From Sulfidibacter corallicola (GTDB lineage: Bacteria > Acidobacteriota > Holophagae > Acanthopleuribacterales > Acanthopleuribacteraceae), in assembly GCF_017498545.1 (NCBI RefSeq), contig NZ_CP071793.1:2480001-2544000 (forward strand): a stretch of 64,000 bases of DNA, read 5' to 3'. The notes under the pieces were generated by a model. It worked only from the letters and a program-made list of their open reading frames with translations. It was not told the DNA's origin and ran no database searches. Positions 9,824-20,200 of this stretch are shown here, in pieces. The first letter of the stretch is position 1. The number at the start of each line of letters is the position of its first letter. The position numbers and the translations under genes were made by a program.

Positions 9824-10927
9824 ATGGCCGATGAACAACTCACTGGACTTATCCAACAAGCGCAACAGAGCATTCAAGAGAAGCTGAATCAAGTCAGTCT
9901 GGAACTGACCAAGGAACTCGAAAATTTTCACGACGTGCCCGCCGCTTCGGGAGGCGGGCTCGACGGTGCCACCCTACTCGGCTGCGTCAATGAATTTTCG
10001 GAAGCCTACACCCAGGTCGATCTCCTGAACGCCTTGGTGGATTCGGCCGGGAAGTTCCTGCCGCGAGTCATCCTGCTGATTCGCAAAGGCACCAACGTCC
10101 ACGGCTGGGCCGGTCGCGGTTTCGACGGCGATTTCATGGCGAACCGGCTGAAACGGGTCAAGTGGCAGATCGACGTCTATCCCGAACTGATGCGCGTCAT
10201 TCATCAAGCCAAACCTCTGGTCTCCAACTTCAGCGATTTGAGCGACCTTTCCGAGGAAATCAGCTCGTTCGACGGGTTCACGCCGCTGAAGTCGTGTTTC
10301 TTCCCCCTGCGCGTCAAGGACAAGGTCGCCGCGGTCCTGTACGGCGACTCCGGTTCCAGTTCCGCGCTCGACGGTCAGGACATCGTCGAAGTACTCACCT
10401 ACCTCGGCGGCCTCGAGCTGACGATGGTCACCTCCAAGCTGAAGGTACCTCGTCCCGGCGGTGCCCCCAAGGCCAAAGCGGCACCCGCCCCGCAAGCGGC
10501 GCCCAAACCCGCGCCGCCCAAGCCCGCACCGGCACCGGCCGTCGCCGCGCCTCCCAAGCCGGCGCCCCCGCCGAAACCCGTCGCCGCCCCCGCACCGCCC
10601 AAGCCGGCACCCGCGCCCGCCCCGCAACCCGTCATGGCGGCTGCGCCCGCCGCACCGGCCGAAGATCCCAACATCAAGAAAGCCAAACGCGTGGCTCGCG
10701 TGCTGGTGTCGGATCTCAAGCTCTACAACGAAGAGGCCGTCAGTGCCGCGCAGCGTTCCGGTGATTTGTACAACCGCCTGAGAGACGACATCGATCGCAG
10801 CTTCAAGCATTATCAGGAGCGCGTATCCAGCCTGCTGACTCCGGGTTCGCCGAACTTCTTCAAGGAAGAACTGGTGCGTCAGTTGGGCAATGGCGATGCA
10901 GGGAAACTGGGTCCCCTACCCTTTTGA
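9824..10927 (+). CDS. GAF-like sensory protein with Pro/Ala-rich linker
   Basis: 367-aa soluble protein. Residues 1-45 are a helical, Gln/Glu-rich coiled-coil-like start; about 50-210 resemble a GAF-type fold (TQVDLLNALVDSAGKFLPRVILLIRKG, then SCFFPLRVKDKVAAVLYGD, the usual last strand of such domains); about 215-275 is a linker of repeated KPAP/APPKPAP units; about 285-367 is a charged helical C-terminal domain (AKRVARVLVSDLKLYNEEAV) that recurs in delta-proteobacterial and acidobacterial proteins of unknown role. GAGG lies 5 bases before the ATG. Followed after 41 bp by a membrane protein, possibly co-transcribed. Function unknown; a ligand- or redox-sensing scaffold is a guess. Confidence 0.75.
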   Translation: MADEQLTGLIQQAQQSIQEKLNQVSLELTKELENFHDVPAASGGGLDGATLLGCVNEFSEAYTQVDLLNALVDSAGKFLPRVILLIRKGTNVHGWAGRGFDGDFMANRLKRVKWQIDVYPELMRVIHQAKPLVSNFSDLSDLSEEISSFDGFTPLKSCFFPLRVKDKVAAVLYGDSGSSSALDGQDIVEVLTYLGGLELTMVTSKLKVPRPGGAPKAKAAPAPQAAPKPAPPKPAPAPAVAAPPKPAPPPKPVAAPAPPKPAPAPAPQPVMAAAPAAPAEDPNIKKAKRVARVLVSDLKLYNEEAVSAAQRSGDLYNRLRDDIDRSFKHYQERVSSLLTPGSPNFFKEELVRQLGNGDAGKLGPLPF

Positions 10928-10968
10928 GGTGGACGGTCATCGACGTCCGGGTCGGTGACCGCTGATCG

Positions 10969-11724
10969 ATGCCGACAGCTTGGCTCAACGGTTTGCGTTG
11001 CTGGGGGCTGTGGCCCGCGATCGTGATGGCGTTGTGCCGCATCGAAGCGGCACTCGCCGCGAACGCGATGCCCGAGGTGCGCCCGACCGCGATGGCCTTC
11101 TTCGGAACCCTGACGGTCTACGGCGCCGATCGCTGGTTGGAACGGCGTCGGTTGCCGAATACGGCCGAACGGCACTTCTCCCCGCTCTGGATGAACGGCC
11201 TGTTCATCGTCGCCATCTTCGTATTCGGGTTGAGCCAGTTGGGTTACGTCCGCGGCGGCGACTGGCTCTGGCTGCTGGTCCTGGGCATCGGCGGCGCCCT
11301 GTACCTGGCCGTCACCGTGCGTTTGTTGCCCAATGCACCCTTCGTCAAGGAGATGCTGGGCGCCTTTTGTTTCACTTACCTGATCTGGGGCAACCAGCCG
11401 GCGGCCGAGACGGTACTGGTGGTGGCCTTCTACGCCACGGGCCTCGCCAATTTCTTGCTGGCGGGTTACCAGGACCGGGTCCGCGACGCGACAAACCGAA
11501 TGAACGGCACGGCGATCCGGTGGCCGCGGGCGACGGTCCCCATCGCGCGGGGCTTGGCCCTGTCCGCGGCGATCGCGGCCCTCTGGTGGACGCGCGGCCT
11601 CAGTACCCTGGGCTGGATGGCCCTGGCCCACGCGGCCTGGCCGGTCGACGGCAAGCACTCGATCGACGGCGCCTTCTTTCCCCTGCTGGCCACCCCGCTC
11701 CACCTGTTCCTGCGGCTCGGGTGA
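10969..11724 (+). CDS. Polytopic membrane protein, UbiA-like
   Basis: 251-aa integral membrane protein with about seven hydrophobic segments (for example ALCRIEAALAANAMPEV start, LFIVAIFVFGLSQLGYV, LWLLVLGIGGALYLAVTV, TVLVVAFYATGLANFLLAG). The segment TVYGADRWLERR after the first helix and the later YQDRVRDATNR recall the two Asp-rich motifs of UbiA-type prenyltransferases, but they are weak, so the family call is tentative. No good ribosome-binding site precedes the ATG, which may be translated by coupling to the GAF-like gene 41 bp upstream. Function not known. Confidence 0.65.
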   Translation: MPTAWLNGLRCWGLWPAIVMALCRIEAALAANAMPEVRPTAMAFFGTLTVYGADRWLERRRLPNTAERHFSPLWMNGLFIVAIFVFGLSQLGYVRGGDWLWLLVLGIGGALYLAVTVRLLPNAPFVKEMLGAFCFTYLIWGNQPAAETVLVVAFYATGLANFLLAGYQDRVRDATNRMNGTAIRWPRATVPIARGLALSAAIAALWWTRGLSTLGWMALAHAAWPVDGKHSIDGAFFPLLATPLHLFLRLG

Positions 11725-11764
11725 CGGGCGCCGAACGAGCTCGTCGAAGCGATTCGTGCCGGAA

Positions 11765-12570
11765 GTTCCCGCACCGAGAGAGCGGCGTCGTCGCGGTAGG
11801 TTGGGCTGCCAGCCCGACACTTCGAAGTGATTTGGGCGAGAGGTCCCCGCATCGAGAGAGGGGCGTCAGGCCTGTAGGTGGAGCAGCCTGCTCCACCAGT
11901 CGAAGCAACCCAAGCAGCTACAACCCGTTACGCCTAAGTGCGAAGCAAGAGGTTTCCCTCGACACGAACCACCGAAGCCGCATCGTCCATACTCCCAGCA
12001 TCGAGAGAGCGGCGTCATCGCGGTAGGTTGGGCTGCCAGCCCGACACTTCGAAGTGATTTGGGCGAGAAGTCCCCGCATCGAGAAAGCGGCGTCAGGCCT
12101 GTGGGTGGAGCAGCCTGCTCCACCAGTCGAAGCAACCCAAGCAGCTACAACCCGTTACGCCTAAGTGCGAAGCAAGAGGTTCCCCTCGACGCGAACCACC
12201 GAAGCCGCACTGTCCATAGTCCCAGCATCGCGAAAAAGGCGTCGTCGCGGTAGGTTGGGCACGGCCGGTATGGCCGCCGGGCCGACACTTCGAAGTGATT
12301 TGGGCGAGAAGTCCCCGCATCGAGAGAGGGGCGTCAGGCCTGTAGGTGGAGCAGCCTGCTCCACCAGTCGAAGCAACCCAAGCAGCTACAACCCGTTACG
12401 CCTAAGTGCGAAGCAAGTCGTTCCCCGCGACGCGAACCACCGAAGCCGCACCGTCCATACTCCCAGCATCGCGAAAGAGGCGTCGTCGCGGCAGATTGGC
12501 CACGGCAGATTGGGCACGCCCGGTTGGCCACGGCAGGTTGGCCACGTCCCGAAGGGCTGCCAGCCCGACA
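11765..12570. repeat. Tandem array of about 230-240 bp palindromic repeat units
   Basis: Three units. Each carries a near-perfect 21-bp palindrome with arms GGTGGAGCAG and CTGCTCCACC around one base, at 11877-11897, 12104-12124 and 12345-12365 (spacing 227 and 241 bp). Shared unit parts: CCCCGCATCGAGAGAG, GGCGTCAGGCCTGT, AGTCGAAGCAACCCAAGCAG, GTTACGCCTAAGTGCGAAGC, CGAACCACCGAAGCCGCA. A second hairpin slot holds variable cores (TTGGGCTGCCAGCCCGAC in two units, a CGGCCGGTATGGCCG type in the third). Not a CRISPR: units are long, near-identical and lack spacers. REP/BIME-like, non-coding. Confidence 0.88.
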
Positions 12571-13178
12571 CTTCGAAGCAGCCCACGCTCCGCAAGATCG
12601 ATTGGCAAAAGAGCGAAGCAGATAAGGCGGGCCTCTGAATCTCTCGATGATTGATTTCTATCCATGCCAGGTCGCTTCGATTGGTTGAGCAGGCTGCTCA
12701 ACCTACAGGCTTCACACATCTTACGCACATGCGGGCTCTACGATACAGCTCGCCCACATTGAATCTTTCTCGAAATCGGGCTGGATATACCCGCTGGTCT
12801 GTGGCTCTTAAATGAAGCTAAATTCGTAAAACATGAAGGTAAAGCTAAAGAAATGAGATGACGAATATTCGGAAATTTCGCCAAGAAATGTCGGCCCGGC
12901 GGGCTTACCGCCCCTGACCAACCAACAGCCATTTCGCCACTCTCGGCTTGCGGGCTCTTCGAGGTTTCGCCCTTCGAGGAGGTTTTGCCGGGCTTGTGGT
13001 GGGGCCTCCGCTTTTTGACGATCCGATCATTGCCGACTTCGATCGCGCCGAGTAGTCAGCCCGGCCTGATCCGCGACTCGGTGGTGAAAAAACCGAAGCG
13101 GGGTTATAATCCCTACCTACTCCTCCCCTCTCGTGGAAATTTATGAAAAGCTGAAAATGCTTTCACAAGGAACTCCTC
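12571..13178. other. Gene-free stretch upstream of the first NRPS gene
   Basis: Begins with an inverted single repeat (arms GGTTGAGCAG / CTGCTCAACC, 12683-12703) and has a copy of a short GGCGGGCTTACCGCCCCTG motif near 12897-12915, which recurs near 41507 and 41690. The rest, down to the NRPS start, should contain the promoter; 13090-13140 is AT-rich. No gene seen. Confidence 0.5.
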
Positions 13179-16100
13179 GTGAAAACACTGGCAGAACGTG
13201 TTGCCGCGCTCACCCCGCAACAACGCCAACTGTTGCTGCGGGCCCGCGAAAAGCGGCTCGAGGCACAGGCCGACGACACCATTCCCCCGCGAACCGGTCC
13301 CGGTCCCTGGCCGGCCTGCGCCGATCAGGCCGCACTTTGGTTTTTCCAACAGATCGACGCCCATGCGGTGCCCTACAACATCGGCAACGGCCAGCGCCTG
13401 TTCGGCCCCCTGGACCACGCCGTGCTCGAAACCGCCTATCGGCAACTGGTTCGGCGCCAGGAAATGCTGCGCGCCCGCTATCCGATCGTCGACGGCGTGC
13501 CCCACGTGGACATCGCCGACGATCCGGACCCCACCATCGAATGGGTCGATGTCCGCCACGTGCCGCCGGAACATCGGGAACGGGCCGCCGAAAAAGAAGC
13601 GGCCCGCCTCATCAACCGCCCCTTCGACCTGGAGCAAGGCCCCATCGTTCGCTTCGTCATCATTCGGGTCGCCGAGGAAGGGCATCTCTTCGTGCCGGTC
13701 ATGCACCACTCGATCACCGATGCGATTTCCTACAACATCTTTTTTCGCGAGCTGATCGCCATCTACTGGGGGCTGAAACGCAACAAGCCCGTCTCCCTCC
13801 CGCCGCTCACCCGCCAATACGTCGACTACGGATTGTGGCGGAATCGCTGGCTGGAAAGCGACGTGTTCCGGGAGCAACTGGAATGGTGGCACCGGACCCT
13901 GGCAGGGGCCCCCACGGTCGCCGATGTGCCGGGCGACTATCCCCGCCCCGAGGTGTTCAGCTACCGCGGCAACCGCGTCTTCTTCACGCTCGGCAGGGAC
14001 ACGACCCAGGCGCTGCGCGCCCTCAACCGGCGCGCGGGCACGACCTCGCTGATGACCCTGCTGGCGGCATCCTATGCCCTGTTCTACCGGTACGCGGGCT
14101 TGGCGGACCTGCTGATCGCGGTGCCCGCCTCCCATCGCGAACACCGCGAAATGACGCACGTCATCGGTTATTTTCTCAACTACGTGCCGTTCCGCGGCAG
14201 GGTCACGCCAGGCATGAGCTTCACCCAATTGCTGGCCGAGACGCGAACCACCGTGCTCGGCGGCCTGAAACACAAGCGAGTGCCCTTCTCGTCCATCGTG
14301 GAGCGGGTCAAGCCCGACCGTGATCCCAGCCGCATGCCCCTGGCCCAATTGGGGTTCGTGTATGTGAGCGCCGCCGGGCTCAACACGGAAGCCGCCAAAC
14401 TGCACGACGAGGCGCCGCCGTTTCGCATCGAGGGCTATTACGCCGATCGCGAGATCTCCCCGATGGACCTCCAACTGATTTTCATGGAGGGCACCGACGA
14501 AGTCACCTGCTTTCTCGAATACGCCTCGGACATCTACAAACCAGAAACCATGGAATACCTCACCGACACCTTTCGGTATCTTTGCCAGGCATGTTTGTCG
14601 GAGCCGGATCGGCCGATCGACGGGTTCCCCCTGATGGGTCCGATCGCCGCGCAGTTGATCCCCAAGAGCTGGAACCCGATGGGCCACCCCACGCGCGAAG
14701 TCTCCCGTGCCGACGTGTCGACCAGCGAGACGCTCCACGGCCGTTTCGAAGCGCAATCCGCTCGGTCGGCGGATACGGTGGCCGTCTCTTGCGAGGGGCG
14801 CGCTTGGAGCTACGACGAGCTGGATCGCCACGCCTCGGCCATCGCCGGTCGGTTGTTGCATCGGGGCATCACCGCCGAAACCGGCGTCGCGGTGTGTATC
14901 GATCCCAGTCCCGAAGGGATCGCCGCGCTGCTGGGCGTGTTGAAGGCCGGCGCGACCTACGTGCCGATCGCCGCCGATTTCCCGCAGCCGCGTCGCCAGG
15001 CCGTGCTCGCCGAATCGCGCGCGGCGATGGTGTTGGTCACGGCCGGATCGCGCGACCTGGGGTGGGACGGGCTTCCCATCCTGATCGTCGACGAAATCCC
15101 CGAGGACGATACCCCGCAGGCCTTGCCGACCGTGGATCCCCGCCAGGCGGCCTACATCCTTCATACTTCGGGATCGACCGGCAAGCCCAAAGCCGTGATG
15201 GGCACCCACTTGAGCCTGCTTCACCGGTTGTCCTGGATCACGGCCCAACTTCCACCGGAGATCGGCGAGCCCCATGTGCTCCACGCCCCGATGACGGTCA
15301 ACGAGTCGCTGACCGAAATCTTCCAGGCACTACACCACGGCGGAACCCTGATCGTCGCCCCCGAAGAGATCCGCAAGGACCCCGTACAACTGATCTCCCT
15401 GCTCGCGGCCCATCGCGTTCGACGCACCCAAATGGTGCCGCCCCTCCTGCGCCTGCTGCTCGCGCGACCGGAACTGGACCGAGAACTGGCCGCGCTTCGA
15501 CTGCTGATTCTCCAGGGGGAGCCGTTACCCGCGGATCTGGCACATACCTGCCGACGACTGCTGCCGAACTGCACCCCGATCAACAACTACGGCCTGACCG
15601 AGGCCACCGGGTCCGCCGGCTTTCCGATCACCGAAACCGCGGCCTGGATCGACACCGTGCCGGTTGGCTTCAGCCAGGGCGGCGTGGCCCTCCACCTGCT
15701 GGACGGCCACCTGAACCCACTTCCGCCCGGTGCCGTCGGCGAGCTGTACCTGTCCGGTCCGGCTCTGGCGCGCGGCTATGCCGGTCGTCCCGGTGCCACG
15801 GCCGAACGCTTCATTCCCGACCCGAACGGCAACGGCACCCGCCTGTTCCGCACGGGCGACCGCGCCCGGTTCGATCCGGCCCACGGCTTCACCATCCTCG
15901 GCCGGGTGGACCGCCAGATCAAGATTCGCGGCAACCGCGTCGAACCGGAGGAGGTCGAAGCAACGCTCCGGCTCCTGCCAGCCGTCGAAGACGCCGCGGT
16001 ACTCGCCAAACGCGGCGAATTGATCGGTTTCGTGCAATCGGCGGCCGCCATCTCGACCGAATCCTTGCGAGCCCACCTGCTGGGCTACCTTCCCGATTTC

Positions 16101-17162
16101 ATGGTTCCCACGGCATTCGTGTGCCTGACGGCCCTGCCGCAAACCGCCGGCGGCAAGATCGATCGGCGGCAATTGTCCGAAACCGCCGTAGCCACCCAGC
16201 CCATCTCCAAGACGCCGGTCGCCCCGCGCGGCGAAACGGAGAAACTGCTGGTCCAAACCTGGGCGCAGGTGCTGGGACATCCGACTGTCGGCATCGACGA
16301 CGATTTCTTCGAGCTGGGAGGTCACAGTCTGAAAGCGGCCGAAATCGTCGCGCGCCTGCATCGCGATTCGGGTCGCGAGGTGCCGCTCGCGTTGCTCTTC
16401 CAAACGCGCACCATCCGCCGCCTGGCCGAGACGTTGGATCGCCTCGGCGATTGGCACCTGCTCCGCACCGGATCCGGCCCGGCCCTGCTCCACCACACCG
16501 GCCGCAGCAAAGTCTTCGCGTTTCCGCCGATGCTCGGCTTCGCCATGGTCTACCGCCCGCTGGCCGAACGTCTACCCGACCTGTCCCTGTATGGCTTCGA
16601 CTTCACAAACGTGCCCGATCCGGCCGAGCGCTACGCGGACCACATCGAGGCGATCCAGCCCACCGGCCCGCTGAAACTCATGGGTTACTCGGCCGGCGGC
16701 AACCTGGCCTTCGAAACGGCGGGCGTGCTGGAAGCCCGGGGCCGCACCCTCGAATGCCTGGTGTTGATCGACAGCCTCTACCGCAAGGGGCCGGCGCCCA
16801 ACGAGCACGACATCCTGGAACGGCGAGCGGCCTTCTTGGTGGATCTGGAGCGCCAACTGCGGTCCGATCCGGTGATGGGGCCCTACGCCGAGGAGCCATA
16901 TCTCCAGGGATTGATCCGCAAGACACCCGGAGCCTTCTACCTGCATCACCATCGCGGTCGAGACCAGGGCCAGGTGGCGGCACCCATCGACTACATTCGC
17001 TCGGGCGAACCCGATCCCGGACGCGACCCCGCCCGCGCCGCCTGGGCCGCGGCGACGACCGGGACCTTCCGCGAGCACCGCGGTGACGGGGCCCACGACG
17101 GCATGCTGCAAGGCGAGGCGTTGACGGCCACGTCCGCCCTCCTCGCGGCGATCATGGGGTGA
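13179..17162 (+). CDS. NRPS termination protein, C-A-PCP-TE
   Basis: 1327 aa. Residues 1-30 are a docking-like helix (LAERVAALTPQQRQLLLRAR). Condensation domain about 40-470 with motif HHSITDA (last Gly replaced by Ala); adenylation about 520-990 (ILHTSGSTGKPKAV; GGKIDRRQL with the A10 Lys); carrier domain about 1010-1080 (DDFFELGGHSLKAAE); type I thioesterase about 1095-1327 with GYSAGG. By-eye specificity residues read NETMIQNGSK: position 235 is Asn, not Asp, and 236 is Glu. Start is a GTG with AAGGAA 6 bases upstream. The TE marks this as the last module chemically although it is encoded first; the six-module NRPS follows after 48 bp, surely in the same transcript. Confidence 0.93.
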   Translation: MKTLAERVAALTPQQRQLLLRAREKRLEAQADDTIPPRTGPGPWPACADQAALWFFQQIDAHAVPYNIGNGQRLFGPLDHAVLETAYRQLVRRQEMLRARYPIVDGVPHVDIADDPDPTIEWVDVRHVPPEHRERAAEKEAARLINRPFDLEQGPIVRFVIIRVAEEGHLFVPVMHHSITDAISYNIFFRELIAIYWGLKRNKPVSLPPLTRQYVDYGLWRNRWLESDVFREQLEWWHRTLAGAPTVADVPGDYPRPEVFSYRGNRVFFTLGRDTTQALRALNRRAGTTSLMTLLAASYALFYRYAGLADLLIAVPASHREHREMTHVIGYFLNYVPFRGRVTPGMSFTQLLAETRTTVLGGLKHKRVPFSSIVERVKPDRDPSRMPLAQLGFVYVSAAGLNTEAAKLHDEAPPFRIEGYYADREISPMDLQLIFMEGTDEVTCFLEYASDIYKPETMEYLTDTFRYLCQACLSEPDRPIDGFPLMGPIAAQLIPKSWNPMGHPTREVSRADVSTSETLHGRFEAQSARSADTVAVSCEGRAWSYDELDRHASAIAGRLLHRGITAETGVAVCIDPSPEGIAALLGVLKAGATYVPIAADFPQPRRQAVLAESRAAMVLVTAGSRDLGWDGLPILIVDEIPEDDTPQALPTVDPRQAAYILHTSGSTGKPKAVMGTHLSLLHRLSWITAQLPPEIGEPHVLHAPMTVNESLTEIFQALHHGGTLIVAPEEIRKDPVQLISLLAAHRVRRTQMVPPLLRLLLARPELDRELAALRLLILQGEPLPADLAHTCRRLLPNCTPINNYGLTEATGSAGFPITETAAWIDTVPVGFSQGGVALHLLDGHLNPLPPGAVGELYLSGPALARGYAGRPGATAERFIPDPNGNGTRLFRTGDRARFDPAHGFTILGRVDRQIKIRGNRVEPEEVEATLRLLPAVEDAAVLAKRGELIGFVQSAAAISTESLRAHLLGYLPDFMVPTAFVCLTALPQTAGGKIDRRQLSETAVATQPISKTPVAPRGETEKLLVQTWAQVLGHPTVGIDDDFFELGGHSLKAAEIVARLHRDSGREVPLALLFQTRTIRRLAETLDRLGDWHLLRTGSGPALLHHTGRSKVFAFPPMLGFAMVYRPLAERLPDLSLYGFDFTNVPDPAERYADHIEAIQPTGPLKLMGYSAGGNLAFETAGVLEARGRTLECLVLIDSLYRKGPAPNEHDILERRAAFLVDLERQLRSDPVMGPYAEEPYLQGLIRKTPGAFYLHHHRGRDQGQVAAPIDYIRSGEPDPGRDPARAAWAAATTGTFREHRGDGAHDGMLQGEALTATSALLAAIMG

Positions 17163-17210
17163 AGCGGGCACCACCGAGCCCCCGCGACGCCCGTACCTCG
17201 GCTCCCCGAC

Positions 17211-20200
17211 ATGGGAAACGACACCAGACCTTCACCGCGACGCCCACGACCCCACCCGACGAGGTACCCCCAAGTGTCACCTTTCTTCGAACTCTCCGGA
17301 AACCAGCGAGATCTGTGGTTGGACCAGCAGTTCTACGGCAGCACCGTTCCCTACCACATCGCGGGGTACATCGCGTTCCGCGGCCCGCTCGACATCGCGA
17401 AGTTGCGCCGCGCCTTGGCAATCACCGTCGCCCAGGTGGATGCCTTGCAGTTGGTGTTCGCGTTCGACGGGCAGCATCCCCGCCAACGACCGATCGCGGG
17501 GGTCGAACCAGCGCTGGATCTGCACGACTTCAGTGCCCAGGACGACCCCGCCCAGCGGGCCCACGACACAATGATGGAGGACCAGGCACGTCCCTTCGAG
17601 CCGGACCACCCACCCGTGCGTTTCTCCCTCTACCGGCTGGAGCCGGAGATACATTATTGGTACTTCGTGTTCCACCACCTGATCGCCGACGGCTGGGGCT
17701 GGTACCGGGTCATGGCCCAGTTGATCGCCAACTACAACCGGTGCTGCGCCGGAGAAGCACCGGTGGCGGCACCCCCCGCATTTCTGGCGAGCTTGGCCGT
17801 CGAGGCCAAGTACCGGCGCTCCACCCGCTACGAAAGAGACCGAGCATTCTGGCGCAAGACCTTGATGGCGCTGCCCGAGCCGGTGGACCTGCCCGAAGTG
17901 CGCGATTTGCAGGCGGCCCGGCACCACCGCGACCTGGACCGGGCGCATTGGGATCGACTGGCCGTCATGGCCCGCGCACAGGGGGCCACGCCCTTCCAGG
18001 CCCTGGTCGCCATCTACGGCGTGTATCTCGCGCGGGCCTTCCGGTGCCGCGCCCTGACCCTCGGCTTGCCCGTGCTCAACCGGACCTCCGCGATCGCCAA
18101 ACGCACCCCGGGCCTCTTCACCAGCGAAAAACCCCTGGCCCTGCGCCTTCCAGCCGGGACCACCTTCGCCGAACTGCTGGGCTGCATCGCCGCCGACCTG
18201 CGCCGCAGCTACCGCCACCAGGCCTTCCCCCTGGGCGCGTTGTCGGGCGCGGACGCCCCCAGTCGGAACCTGTTCCAATTCAGTCTCTCCTACCAGCGCC
18301 ATCGCTACGACGAACACCCGGTCCAGGCCAGTCACGCGGTGCACCAGCTCCCGCCCGTGGCACAGCGCGAACCGCTCACCCTGCACGTGCGGGATTTCGA
18401 CGAGACCGGCTCGCTCCGCCTGGAATTCGACTACCAGCGGGAGGCCTTTCCGGCGGGGTTCATCGCGGACCTCGGCGAGGGCATGCTGCATCTCCTCGAT
18501 CGCTTTCTCGAGGACCCCGGCCAGGCGGTCGATGCCCCCGCCCTGCTTCCGCTGGACGAACTCGCCGCTCGCGAACGGGCGTGGAACCGCGACATCCGGC
18601 TTGCCGACCCGCTGCACCCGGTCACCCATTTCCGCCAGGTGGCCCGTACCCAACCCGACAAGCCCGTCCTGTGGCAAGAGGGTCGAACCCGGAGCTACCG
18701 AGCGCTGGATCGGGACAGCGACGCCATCGCCCGCCGCCTGATCGACCACCTCGCGGCTGGGCCGGAGGTCCCGATCGGGTTGCTGTGCCTGCGTGGCTAC
18801 CCCCAGATCGCCGGAATCATGGGCATCTTCAAAGCCGGCGCGGTGTTGCTTCCCTTGGACCCCGATCACCCACCCGAACGGCGCCGTCGCTTGCTGGCCG
18901 CGGCCGGTTGCCGACTGTTGCTCGTGGACGATGCCCATGGCGAGGAACGATTGCCCGGGGTCCATTCGGTCCCGGTGGATTCGCTGTGGGCGCCACTCGC
19001 CGCACTGGTCCAGCCGCCGCCAACAGTAGATCTCGTCCATACCGCCTACCTGCTGTTCACCAGCGGTTCCACGGGCGAACCCAAGTGTTGTCGCATTTCG
19101 CTGGCCAACCTGGGGAACTACCTGCGATGGGGCCTGCGACTGGTTCGCGAACACGGTGGCGCCTTCAACGACATCCTCCACGGTTCCCTGACGTTCGATG
19201 CCCGCCTCGGTTCGGTGATCCTTTCCTTGATGGGCGGCGGTACCCTGACCGCACCACCGGCGGAGCTCGACAACATCGCCGCGCTGCGTTGGGTCTGCGA
19301 ACACCCCAACCCGGCGGATGTGCTCGATCTGACCCCGTCGCACCTGGAGGTCCTGGCCGGCCTCGACCTGACCAACCCGCGCATCACCCGCATCTTCAGC
19401 ACCGGTGAAGCGCTGACCCCGGCGATCCTCGAAGATGCGCTGGCCCGGTTTCCCGGCGTGCGACTCATCAACCAATACGGCCCCACCGAAGCCACCATCG
19501 GTTGCTCCGCCGAGGCGTTCGGGTCGGGCGAAACCATCCACCTGGGCCAGCCCGTCGACGGTACCCGCCTCTACGTGTTGGACCCCTTGTTGCGACCCGT
19601 GCCCAAGGGCGTCGCGGGTGAACTGGTGATCGGCGGCGCCGGCGTGTGCCGGGGTTACGACCATCGCCCCAAGCGAACCGCGACATCGTTCGTACCGGAT
19701 CCCTTCGAGGCGGATCCCTTGGGCGCCCGCATGTACCGCAGCGGCGACCTTGTGCGCCGTTTCCCCGACGGAACCCTGGAGTTTCTGGGTCGCATCGACC
19801 ACCAACTGAAAATCAACGGGCAGCGCATCGAGCCCGAAGAGATCGAAGACGTGCTCCGCCGCCATCCGGATCTGGACACCGCGGCGGTGCTCCCCGTCCA
19901 GCGCGGTCGGGAGAAACGCCTGTGTGCGTTTTATGTCTCGGACCGACCCGTGACGGCGGAGCGTCTTCGCGCCCACGTCCGCCGCCTGCTGCCGCCCGTC
20001 ATGACCCCGGCGCACTATGTGCCCCTGCCCGCCCTGCCGCTCACGACTTCCGGCAAGACCAACCGCATCCAGCTCGCCTCGATGTTGGCGGACCTGGATC
20101 TGGATCCCGCAGCCACCTCGAACGAAGCCCCGACGCCGCCGCGCACCGCCCTCGAGTCCCATCTGCTCCGGCTTTGTCGCGGGGTTTTGGGCGTGAACCG

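Noticed and set aside
11765..12570. CRISPR array
   Set aside because: Units are about 230-240 bp, nearly identical throughout, with palindromes and without unique spacers, and no cas genes are present.
11866..12638. Short ORFs on both strands in the tandem repeat region (for example with VRPVGGAACSTSRSNPSSYN)
   Set aside because: They repeat in each unit, have no start signals, and translate palindromic DNA; not genes.
13113..15284. 723-aa open frame on the minus strand at the start of the TE-containing NRPS
   Set aside because: Antisense shadow of the plus-strand condensation and adenylation domains; no motif or ribosome-binding site.
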